A stretch of DNA of 64,000 nt from Tetradesmus obliquus (taxonomy: Eukaryota > Chlorophyta > Chlorophyceae > Sphaeropleales > Scenedesmaceae): contig CP126192.1 of the NCBI GenBank assembly GCA_030272155.1, positions 3,010,501 to 3,074,500 on the forward strand, read 5' to 3'. Below the pieces are notes generated by a model that was not told the DNA's origin, did not search any database, and saw nothing but the letters and a program-made list of their open reading frames with translations. The position numbers were made by a program, and so were the translations under genes. Below are positions 25,207-35,620 of the stretch, piece by piece (position 1 is the stretch's first letter; each line of letters opens with the position of its first letter).

Positions 25207-27502
25207 TGTGGATGCATGCAAGAAAGAGTAGAATGCGAAAGTGTGGATGAACAAAGCTGGCAGGGGAAGTTTTAGAAGTCAGAGGGGTGTTTAAGTTGTG
25301 CAGGGGAACTGGTGGTGTGGTGCTACACATGCAGCAGCACGCATACACCTGACAGTTTGGTGGCAAGGCATGGGTTATGTATGCTGGTTGTTTAACGCCC
25401 AGCTGGGTGGGGCGTTGCAGCTTAACTGCTGTGCATGACGTGTTGAAACCCACTTTGATTGCAGTTAAATTTGCTTTGTTGTGTCCAGGAACCCCCTTTC
25501 ATTGCAGCCAACAGCAACGAACATGGGCAGAGGGAATGGCGTTGTCTGGCAGGCTCACAGAATTCATGACATCAACAGTAGTGGCGTCGATTTGAGTGTA
25601 TATGCGGCACACATACACAAGATTTTTTGGGAGAGGCTTCTCATAGCAGCAGCGGGCTAAGATGCATTATGTATGTTTTGGCATCTTGGAGCTTTGCAGT
25701 GACGAGCGCCTTGGGGTGAATAAATGTGTGCAGTTTACACTGCCCATCTAGGTTATGCAACAACACTGCACAGCCCTGCTGTTTGTTTCTTTTCACACCG
25801 CTTTGTGAGTTATGTATACCACGTTTCATTGGTGCACCGCACTTCTTGGCACAGGGGCATATCCTGGTATGCAGATCGCGCTTGGTTGCGGGCTGTCTGA
25901 TCATGCATATCATCACGAGGCAAGTTGCCCTAACGTTGATGCTTTGCTGCCAACCTGCTTTGGCACAAGAGCCCACTCAAGTGCAGCGGTCTTTTTATTT
26001 TATCTCCATTTAATGTTATGCATGTGCTGCTCTGCTGAAACCCATTGCATTGGGTTGCGATTGCAGGAGCTGCTGTGCTTGACCAGTGCGCATGTCTGAC
26101 AGGATGCTCGGCTGTTGCACTGCAGAGATGTATCCTGACTGGCACTGCATCTGGGATAATGTGCAGAGAACACCTGCGGTGTCCTCTCTTGTTCTTGTTT
26201 TTGGATGTGCCTTCACTTACATATGAGCGTCGCTAGGGCCAGCCCGGGTCCTTGTCAAGACTGCGGGCCACAGGATAATGCCTCAGTGGTCATTGAAAGC
26301 CTGAGCAGCAGTCTGTTGTGTCATATGCATTCTTGGCAAAGATGTTAGCTGACGTTGCATCAGCATATCAACATGATGCGAACATGCCAGTACTGGCGTG
26401 CGTGCAATGTGCACAGCTGTGCTGTCAGGTTGATGACCGCTGCCGCTCGGGTTGCAATGGCGTCATTCTTTGGGTGTTTTGTCTGCACGTCATAAGAGGT
26501 CGGTGTGCTGCAGCTGAAACTGCCGGCTGTATGGTACCACGCATATTCTAGCAAAGCAGCACTTCAAAGGCACGTGTGTTGTATCTGTATAACTCCAAAA
26601 GAAGTCCAGGGGATCAGCTACATGTTGTTTAGCTGCCCTTTGTGTGTGTCTGCTTCAAGTCGCTGGCAGAGTCTCCCTTGTCTCTGACGGTAGTGCCCAC
26701 TGTGCCGCAGTTTGGCTTGCCACCCGCGGCTGCAGCTTTTTTTGCAGCTGTCCAGTACTTCCCGCTTTTAAATGCCCAGTATCTCCCGCTTTTGGGCGGT
26801 GGGCTGTAGTGACGACAGTTGCATGCATGCAGCACTGTGGGATGTTACATTGAAGGTTGGCAGCAGTTGCTGCCAGTCAGAGCAGCCAGGCGTCGTCAGA
26901 CATCATCGCGCCGTCTCCGCTGGCAAACTCTGAACAAGACACTGGGGTAACATTGCCAAAGACATCATTGCAGAGACAATTAGAACCATCACTGCTGACT
27001 GGCTGGACAAAGTAGCATAGCTGCAGGCCCAGCAAGCGACTACGTGCACAGCATAGTCATCACCCCAAATGCTGATCGCAACATAGCCCTTGTGTGAGTT
27101 CTCTAACCATGCTACACTGCTGCCCCTCCCTGTGGCAATCCTGCTGCAGTAACTGCAGATCCAAGGCCAGCCGCCACCGAAAATTGCTGCGAAAACCACT
27201 GCTAGCATTATTCAGGCAGCGGCACAGAAGCCGTGTGTGCACAACACGACTTTCACTGCTGCATGCACAACCTGAGGTGCAGCAAGCTGCGCCCATGTCG
27301 CTGCATAGTCCATACGCCACGCACCACTACCGCGCCCAGATGTACCCCTTGACCCTCAACAGGACCTCTTCCAGCATCCTTCGATATCAGACGTTCAAAC
27401 CATGTACAACCATCCTTGATCATGGTCCCTACAAGGCGCTACCTGCTCCCCAGTCCTCAGCCCCTTCCAAATTGTGCAAGCTTAAGGTGCCTTTTCACGC
27501 CA
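25207..27502. other. Convergent intergenic region
   Basis: 2.3 kb lie between two genes that converge. No open frame here has a domain or a consistent splice partner. It should contain both 3' UTRs. A TTACA (TGTAA on the minus strand) near 26844 could belong to the minus-strand gene. Two short related blocks containing TTCCCGC and TCTCCCGC followed by TTTT occur at 26757-26805. Confidence 0.45.
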
Positions 27503-27930
27503 TCACCCAAGCTTGCTGAAGTCGCCGCTGCGCATTGCCTCAGTTGCCTGCTGCAGCACATCCGCCATCGCCTTCAGCCGCTGCCCTGCATTAGGGTCCT
27601 TGCGCAGGATCTCCATCACACTGCCCGGCTGTGCAGCCGCCTGCAGCGTCTCACCCACAGCGCCGCCAAATGCACCCACGCTCTTCAGTGCCTGGTCCAG
27701 GCTGCCATGCAGCTTCAGAGCCACAGGCTGACCAGATCCCTGGCGGGCCTTTGCCAGCAGTGTGCGCATGGGGTGCTGGCCCAGCACGCCGGCTGCGGCT
27801 GCGGCGGTGGCTGCTGCTGCGCGGGGGCCTGAGAGCAGCTTTGAGGCGCTGTTGGCGAAGATGTTGTCGAAGAGGCTGCTCATGTTCATGGACTTGGCCA
27901 GGTTGCCTGCGGGCTCGGGTTGAGGCGGCG

Positions 27931-27961
<31 letters not shown>

Positions 27962-30900
27962 CAGTAGCAGAAAGTTCAGCGATTGTAAGCCTCCAGACTC
28001 GCCTGTTGCCACGACGAGCTCGTTGGTATTCTGTGGGGGATGGCATGGGCGTTCTACAGGGCCAGCATGGCATGATGCAGCTGCTGCAGCACTCAGCCAT
28101 CACCAGAGTGCAAGCATCGTCACAAGCAATATGTCAGCCTTCCTATGCTGCATCCTAGCGTGTGCTTGTTTCCAGCGTGCAGGCACCTGCCGCCGCCAGT
28201 CGAGCTGGAATAAACAACAAGTGGCAAACATCGAGCTCACTCTTGAAGCTGTTGTCCTTCATGGCCAGCAGCGTCTCCAGGCTGAGCCAGTTCTCGCGCG
28301 CCTCCTTGTGGATCTTCACCACCTTCTCAGCCACCTTGAACTTCTGCTCCAGCAGCGACACCACGCTGTCTGCAACAGCCTGGTACTTGTCGCCGCTGCA
28401 GGTGGGGTGTGGGGTGTGGGTGGCAGGTGGGAGGGCAGCGGCAGCAGGGAGGACAGCAAAGCAGAGCTAATGAGTAGCAGTGGCACAAAACGTTTGCAAT
28501 GGAGTGCTTGCTGGGCTGTGGTGGCAAGGGGTGCATGTATTGGTACCGCATGCTGGAGGAACACGCCTTCCTTGCAAACAGTTCAGAATGCAGCTCCTTG
28601 CAAACAGTTCAGGTGCATGCATAGCTGTGCACGCTGCCAAGTGCAAGTGGGGAATAATGCAACAAACAATTTGCTTACTCAGGCGTGACACTGGCTGCAT
28701 TGCCTTGTCTGGACACCATTCACAACCCTTTCTATTTGCTACATCTCTGTACACCTGCACTAAACCACACTCACATGTTGAGGGCGTTGAAGGTGACCTT
28801 TGTGTCCACCTTGATGTCCTTTATGGCAGCAGCCACTGCCTCAGCCACGCCGGGAGGCACGAAGCTGATGCGCTGCCCAGCCTTGCCGTTGATGGGGAAC
28901 ATGCCCTTGTACCAGGCAGCACCCTTGTTCAGGCCGCCGGCTGCAGCGCACCAAAAAACACCGCAGCGAATAAGAGGTGCTGAGTTAGTCGTGTTTTGTA
29001 TGTCAACCCAGCCACTGGGATAGCTTGACTCGCAGCAGGGGTCTGGGGGCAGTTTGTACTATAATTTGGCAGCTGCAAAGCGCCGCTTTGGAGCGCCTGT
29101 CATCACTGCAAGATGCAGCCTGCAACATGCTGGCAGCCGCCACAACGGCACCATCAGGCCATGCGGCTGCACCTCCCCTCACCTGCCTCCACATCTGGCG
29201 CTGCCTCCCCGTCCGCTGCCTTGGCTGCGGGCTCCGCTGCTGCCGCGAAGAATGCTGCTGGGTCCAGCAGCGTGATGGTGGTGGTGGACTCCACGCCATA
29301 CTTGCGCGTGACCTTGCACTCCTGCAAGAGACAGACACAACTCATTCAGCAAAGCGCACTAGGCTGAGAAGCAGCAGCATGGCAATACGTTCAGATCGAG
29401 TCGCTCAAGATGTAAAATTGGGCGATGGGTTGCGGCGTTCAGGGAGGACAGGCAGTGCGACTCGTTGAAAGCGGCATTTGCATGCGCCGGACTGTCAGGA
29501 CCTCACCTCAGAGTTGGCGGCGGCTGCGCTGACGAACCTGCTGGTGTAGCGTGGTGGCCGTGTCTGCAGCACCAGGCCCGGCTCCGTGCACTTGACGATG
29601 TAGTCGAGCCTCAGGGGGGAGGGGTCACGGGTCAGCGTGCACTGGCCGCTGCTGAGCGTGAAGGTGCCCGCCCAGCCTGTGGCCAAGCACACCAGGAGGA
29701 GCAGCAGCAGCAGCAGCAGCAAGGATGTGACAAGGACAGCCATTTTCAGAAAGTTGCAAAGGGGTACCTAGCCACAATCTGCGTTGTGCTAGTGGCTTGA
29801 ATCGGAAGCCAGAGTGCACTAGCAGACCATAGATGGCCCTGACAGGCGCACCACACAACTGCCAGCCATGTAAAGCACAGCTCCACTGTGAACACACACG
29901 GGCAGTTTCAATCTGGCAGCAGTGGCGGCCGCCATCACCTGTGATGCGCGCCGGCTTGGCTCCGGGCGGCGTGAACTTTGCTGGCGTGCATGTGGCGTTG
30001 CGCAGGATGTGGATGTTGCGGATGGCTGTGTTGCCGTCCTCCAGCGTCTTGCGCAGCTCCTTGGTGTTGTCCAGCAGCAGCCCGTAGAAGCTGCGGCAGC
30101 AGCGGCGGCATGTTTGCAGGTTGAGCAGCGCAAGCATATGCAGAGGGGTGGCAGGAGTAATCAGTGGCAGCAAAATAAACTGCACACAGCACAAGCTTGT
30201 TAGCCTACCAGCGATGACGCATGCTGCCAGCGGGAGTTGAGATATACACAACAAACTGCTAGGCCATTGTGTGGAGGCATCCAGTCGGTGCTCACCCGCG
30301 CAGTGTCTTCTCGTACGCGCCGCGCACGGCGTGCATGCCTGACAGCATGGTCTTGGTGCTGGCCATCACCGGCTGCATCATCGCCTCATACTTCTCAGGC
30401 GTCACACCGGCCTGCAGCAGCAGCAGGATATACAAAAAAACTCAATGCCAGACACAGCGCAGATGGAGGTCTGCAGGCACCATGTTGTTTGAAGTTGCCG
30501 GCAACAGCAGCATCCTTACACATGAGCGATGTGGCGAGCACAGCCAGGGGGAGCTCGCTGGCTTGGGTGCCAGCCTGTGGATTGAGGCACGCTGCAGCAT
30601 GGCGCAGGCCAGCCGCTTTGGTTTTCACCTTGAGCAGGACATTGCCGAGGTGCTTGTGCAGCCCAGACATCTGCTTGTCAACCGCTGATGTCAGGACACC
30701 CATCATGTCTGCGCCAGCGCCAGCGCCAGCGCCGCTCTTTTCTGCTTCTGGCGTAGTCTCTGTCGCATTGAAGGTGACTTTTGTATCTGTCTTCGGGGCT
30801 GCATCACAGTGCAACACGTAAAAGCATCATGTTAGCAGGACAGTCCACTTGTTTCTGCTGCTGCCCCAGCGGCAAACCAGTAGTCTCGGTCGCATTGAAG

Positions 30901-30979
30901 GTGACCTTTGTATCTGTCTTCGGGGCTGCATCAAAGCGTAGCAAACATGGGCATCATGTCAACACGACAGTCCACTTGT

Positions 30980-31013
<34 letters not shown>

Positions 31014-31140
31014 CCAGGCGAATTGAGGCCTCACTTGTGACTGTAGTGGTGCTGACTGCGGTGGTGGTAATCTGCGCCAACGTTTGGTGTGCAAAAAGCA
31101 AAACAAGAAGGACCGCGGCAGGTTTGCTGAGGCGAGCCAT
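27503..31140 (-). CDS. Unrecognised secreted protein, 9-10 exons, about 525 aa
   Basis: Minus-strand exons are 31140-31035, 30798-30629, 30411-30296, 30090-29939, 29676-29507, 29321-29183, 28940-28775, 28395-28241 and 27906-27503. Phases close throughout and give 525 residues. Residues 1-22 are a clear signal peptide (MARLSKP, then a Val/Leu core, ending HQTLA), so the product enters the secretory pathway. The mature part is helical and charged, with an NAT glycosylation sequon, a NATCTPAKF segment and an Ala-rich linker. The motif DTKVTFNA occurs twice, in exon 2 and exon 7. I do not recognise the family; a wall or extracellular matrix role is a guess. An extra in-phase exon copy (30925-30878) would add 16 residues. 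Two apparent start-proximal poly-Leu frames at 29743 and 28012 are intron tails, not separate genes. Confidence 0.7.
30754..30993. repeat. Tandem duplication of an exon, 127-base unit
   Basis: Two units, about 30754-30866 and 30881-30993, are offset by 127 bases. Each carries the acceptor and start of the exon encoding PKTDTKVTFNATETT plus intron sequence ending in a CTG-rich stretch. The copies differ at scattered sites. Confidence 0.85.
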
Positions 31141-32387
31141 GGCTGCTGCTCGACCTTTCTTGGCACTGCCAACACTTCAGCCTGAAGCTCTCCCCTCGTG
31201 GTGTTGGGCCCGTCAACTGTAGCGAGCAAGCTTTCAAAACGTATCACGCAGTCCAGCTGTAACCAACTTTGGCATGGTTGCGTCTGCTCAGCGTTGGAGC
31301 AATGGGTTTTGAGCGTACGCACAGCGACCCTTGGACTTGTCGAAGTTGATGGTGAGGCGCACTCTTGACCTAAACCAAGACAACAACGAACACAGATATA
31401 TTAGTTTATGTAGATTGATGAAGGAATTGACGCGATCTTGCATTAGGCATGTCGGGCTTGTCATTGCTGTTGCAGCAGCAGGGGCATGCGGACCAGCTGC
31501 ACAGCACGTGTGTGATTGTCGTCCGCACTCCAGACATCTGTCCTAACAAGCCAATATCAGACAATATTCAAGGTCTCAGTGCTTTGCCGCTTCTGACCGG
31601 AGACATGCAGCAGACGTAGGCCCTTCTGCCTGCATCTCCCACTTGTTGGCTTGCATCGATTCGTGCCCGCCAGGCATTCAATTTGTCGCTGTTGAGCGCG
31701 CTCCCTCCCAACCTTACATTGCTGCTGTGGTGATGGGCCGCTGGCTGCGGCTGCTGCTCCTGCTGCTGCTGGGTCACCTGCCTGGGCAGCACTACAGCTG
31801 TACCTGCAGGTAGACCCAGCAAGCACGGGCAATGACCATAACAGTAGCAGCTCCGTAACTTGTCACAAAACATTTGACATAACTACTAAGATACTTGGCG
31901 AGGTTCCTTGCGCGCACTGGAAGCGGTGTGGCGAAGAACTGGAAGCGGTGTGGCGAAGAACCCCAACACGGTTTGCCAGCACTGCAATCATGCCACCTTC
32001 TGCAATGGCGGTAGGCCAGTCAAGCCTTACTGCACTGCGCCGTGTTGCTGATACAACGCCAATTGACAAACATAAGCTGCACATGTCTCATGTGAAAGCC
32101 TTTGCTCTGCACCACAACGATGCGGACAATCGCACCACTTGCAGAGCACAAGAACGGCACATGATCAGGCAGGGCTACGTTTTTTGATTATTTTGAGACT
32201 GTTGTGGACAGCAGCCTTTTGCAACGGCCTCCTGACATAGACCAAGGGAGAGGAGCAATATGAAAAGCGAGCAGAGCTCGCTGCTTTGCGTGCAGAGGGC
32301 TTCGAAGCAACAAGTTGAGCTGTTCAACACCCCAGGCAGCTGCATCTTCCCCGCCCTGTGACTACACCGACCCTATAAGAACACCGT

Positions 32388-32432
<45 letters not shown>

Positions 32433-32746
32433 CCGAGCAGGAGCCGAGCAGGAGCAGCAGCTGCAGGAGCAGCGGCAGCAACAGCAGATGGGTACATGTC
32501 GACGAACGGACTAGTTGCATGCTAGCAGGTCAGCAACAGGCATGACTGGGATACATCACACCAAGGAGATGCCTGCAGTTGTGTTGTGGCAAGGCTGTAG
32601 CAGCAGACAAGGCCTGCCTGCGTCAACACTGTATGCTTTTTCAACCTTGGCCAGCTTTGCCGGCTGCAAGCACCACAGCCTTGCCTTGCTGCTGCGCAGG
32701 TCCCGCAGCCAGCACGGCCGAGCTTGCTGTGGCCGATCTGATTTAG
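31141..32746. other. Intergenic region between secreted-protein gene and SAM gene
   Basis: 1.6 kb with no confident gene. It holds the promoter of the minus-strand secreted-protein gene and must hold any upstream exons of the SAM-domain gene, whose start I could not place. A (CAG)n tract is at 32389-32428, followed by short GAGCAGGAGCC-like repeats. Confidence 0.4.
32389..32428. repeat. (CAG)13 microsatellite
   Basis: About thirteen AGC/CAG units followed by an imperfect GAGCCGAGCAG minisatellite up to about 32480. No supported reading frame includes it. Confidence 0.85.
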
Positions 32747-33762
32747 CTATGCCGCGAGCGGCTCTCACCAGCGGGGGCGTTTGCGGTGGCAAAGTACAAG
32801 GACAAGTTGGTAGAGGCAGGGTTTGTGAGCGTGCAGGCGATCCGCTACGCGACAGCGGAGGAGCTTGAGGGCGCAGGCCTGTCCATCGGGGCGGCGAGTC
32901 TGCTCAAGTCGGCAGTAGGCACAACCTACACAGGTGTGTGTGTGGGTGGGTGGGTGGGTGGGTGGGTGGGTGGGTGGGTGTGTGTGTGGGGGGGGGGGGG
33001 GGGGGGGGTGATGTGTCCTTCAGAATGTACCAAGGACGCATGGGCATTTCGTGGCCGCCGATGTGTTTGTGCATCTACTGTTGCATCGCGGGCTTTGACT
33101 TCGTACTGCTGCATATTAAAGGGCGCCTTGGTTTTGTTGTTGCAGCATTACAAAGCAGCAGCTGTGCGATGATGCATGCGCCGAGCCTGCATCATCTGCC
33201 AGTACTGCTTGAAATGGCTGCTCGATATCATGTGCGTGTCTGTGTGCAGGTGCTGGCCCTGTTGTCTGCCAGGCTGTCATGTCTCACGTGCGCTCTTTCA
33301 GCCTGCCAGCGCATGGTGGTTGGCAGGGTGACATGTCATATTGCCGCCTGCTCTGCCTTGATGTTTGACTGCATGCTGAGGATGCAGGCGAGGTTCCTTG
33401 TCGTGCACGCGACGTGACCCACACAGGTGCCCTGCCCAGCAGGAGCGCCAACAACATGGGTCTGCTGAGACAGGTCCGCAGGGCTGCGCAAGAGGGTGAG
33501 TGGCTGTCGCCTTCAACTCTTGTTGGGTTGCACACCAGCGATGTACAGCACACGGTGTTTCATTGCTTGTATGTAGTGGGTAGTGGTTCATTGCCTGCAT
33601 TGAAAGCAGCGCTGCAATCATACACGCCCCTGCATGTGCATGCATGCAGGAGCGCTGCCGATCACTTGCTGCTGCCTGCCTGGGGCCTCGCCCTGCTTGG
33701 TGCGCCTGCAGTACCATGTACAGTCAGCTAGTGGGGTTGTGCAGCCTTACACACCCAGGTGA
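32747..33762 (+). CDS. SAM-domain-like protein, 3' part of gene (partial model)
   Basis: Three exons (32747-32933, 33427-33495, 33650-33762) join in matching phase to a TGA stop and give a 122-residue C-terminal part. Residues from AKYKDKLVEAGFVSVQAI through ATAEELEGAGLSIGAASL follow the SAM-domain pattern: a helix, a short hydrophobic turn, then an E-E-L helix and a G-L-x-x-G-x-x-x-L helix. SAM domains mediate protein or RNA contacts. An in-frame TAG just before 32747 shows that the first exon listed must begin at an acceptor (tttag). The true start lies upstream and was not found. The short third exon is the weakest. The gene could be a remnant. Confidence 0.4.
32934..33008. repeat. (GGGT)n plus poly-G tract inside an intron
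   Basis: A GTGTG run passes into about nine GGGT units, then GTGTGTG and an unbroken run of about 20 G. It starts at the donor of the SAM-gene intron. On the transcribed RNA this is a strong candidate G-quadruplex. Confidence 0.95.
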
Positions 33763-35620
33763 CGGAACATCAGACCATGTGCGATTGTGCGCCTCACATG
33801 GCCGGTAGTCAGCTGTGATTGATGCACTCTATGGTATGCAACGGCTGCCGCCAACTCGGCAGCAGCCGCTGACTCAGCTATCCATAAGGCTTCTGTTACA
33901 GCTTCCAAGCCTTTGAGTTCACAAGCGCGACGGTGCCATCATGCAGAGCAGATGCACTTCCGTCAGGGACTGCGCACAGGTTAAAGTCAGCGCGCTGTGT
34001 CAATGCTGATGCTGCTAGCTGCAGGCATTGGCAGTGCAGTTTTGCAACATGCGACATGATGTTTGGTCATCAACAGTGTTGATGTGTTTGCAGCTTTGTT
34101 CGGTTGTCCGGCCGCTTCTTAGCAATGAGATTGTATGTTTTAGACGTCGGCATTTGGCCAGGTTGCGCTGGAAAACTGCGCGACACATTGTTCAGCCGCG
34201 TATGTCTGATGCTGCGGTCGACATATCGTTTTCGGTGTATGATTGTTTGTTTCTTCACTGCCGACACGCCGGTACGCGACGTGCATCTGTTCTATCTTAT
34301 CTTGCGCTATGACTTGAGTCAAAATGCATGTCATCGTCCGTGGATGTCAGCCTATACTCTTCTTTGTTCAGAATGCCGTGCGATTCATGTCGAGCATGGC
34401 TTCTCAATGGCTTTAAAGCATGAAACCCACTGGGCTGCTGCTCCCTACTTGCGCTGTGGTGGGACACAGACGTGATGTCGTTGCTTTGGGGTTTTGTTAG
34501 GCCACACGACGACATGCATATGGTGGTAGGAGGGCTGATAGTCGCACAGCATGTCCTTGCTTGTTTACATGTGGTTCAGGTGTGGAGTCCTTGTCACACC
34601 TGCTGTTTGACTGTACTGCTAGTTCAGTGCAGAGCAATGAGGTGTTTGACTAATTAGGGCTTTGCAAGGTTGCGCTGGAAAGTTGCGTGATCTGTTGTGC
34701 AGTGACAGTTTTAGGCATGGTAAATGCACAACTGCTCACCTGCAAGCAATGCTGGTCCAGAAGCCCCCCTGCCCGAAGGCTCCTGTTGTGCAGGTCGGCC
34801 GATGCACTCAAGGTGTTGCGTTTGTCTAATGATGTCTGGGGCCGGTCTGGCCAGGCCTTGTTACTGGGATGTTGCTGTACCAGAATCATTGCTGATTTTA
34901 GATCAAGGAGGCTCCGTGAAAGGCTTGGTGGCTGCTGTGTATTGCCAGCCAGTACTGGCTAGTACTGGTAGGGTTTCGCTCATCCTGGTAATGAAAAAGG
35001 CTTCGTGTATATGCAACACTTGCAAACACAGTGGAGCAATTATACCTCCTCCCGCCGCTCCAGTAAGCCGCGAGGCCGATGCATTGTACACCATGTTATT
35101 TCTTTGAATGATTACATCATGATGATGCGGATGAAGTGATGACGTCAACGTGACATAGATACCAGCAGATGGGGTCGCTAGCATACATCCACTCAATTCC
35201 AACCTCTTCATCAACGTGTTGGCGCCTGTAACGTGCATAACAGGTATGCATGCGCACATGCACACTGCGGGGAGCGGCGGCACCCCTCTCAGCCAAACCC
35301 ACTTGCCTGAACCCCACGTGCGCTCAATAATCAGCAAAGTCCAGAAGATATTGAATTGAACGTCGCCTGGTTGAAGAGCAAATGACAGCGCTCTTTGGGC
35401 GAAGAGAGCAACACAAAGAACACAGCACCATCACATGTCCCTGATGCGTTGCAGGACGCCACCCCTGGTATAAGCTGCGGGATTGCAGACAAGATGGACT
35501 GCCAATGCTGCAACGCTTCACTTGGCTTGAATGCTTGCTATACTGACGACCGATATACGCAACCCTCCAATGCATTCATCATGAGCCCGTAGCAACAACT
35601 CAAACTGCTGCGTAGCTTAG
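33763..35620. other. Intergenic region with probable retroelement debris
   Basis: 1.86 kb of lower-GC DNA without a supported intact gene. It contains the zinc-knuckle fragment listed separately and two copies of AGGTTGCGCTGGAAA at about 34161 and 34668 in diverged surroundings. Confidence 0.4.
34546..34653 (+). mobile_element. Possible non-LTR retrotransposon remnant (zf-RVT-like)
   Basis: One short frame ending at TAA 34651-34653 reads ACPCLFTCGSG followed by VESLSHLLFDC. The spacing of Cys, Cys, His and Cys with the HLLFDC ending matches the zinc-binding domain found near the C-terminus of plant and algal LINE polymerases. No reverse transcriptase motif is readable nearby, so this would be a decayed fragment. 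Confidence 0.4.

Noticed and set aside
27503-28012. Membrane protein with poly-Leu segment at the start
   Set aside because: The Leu run precedes a CCGCAG acceptor at 27907. The exon proper starts at 27906 and joins the upstream exon in phase.
29495-29743. Separate secreted protein beginning MAVLVTSLLLLLLLLLL
   Set aside because: The poly-Leu stretch is a CTG-rich intron end. Splicing 29939 to 29676 is in phase and joins this exon to the upstream gene.
30719-30736. GCCAGC tandem as a regulatory element
   Set aside because: It lies inside a coding exon and encodes a Gly-Ala repeat (GAGAGAGA).
32389-32480. CRISPR-like or tandem regulatory array
   Set aside because: It is a simple CAG microsatellite grading into short imperfect repeats with no spacers; the host is eukaryotic.
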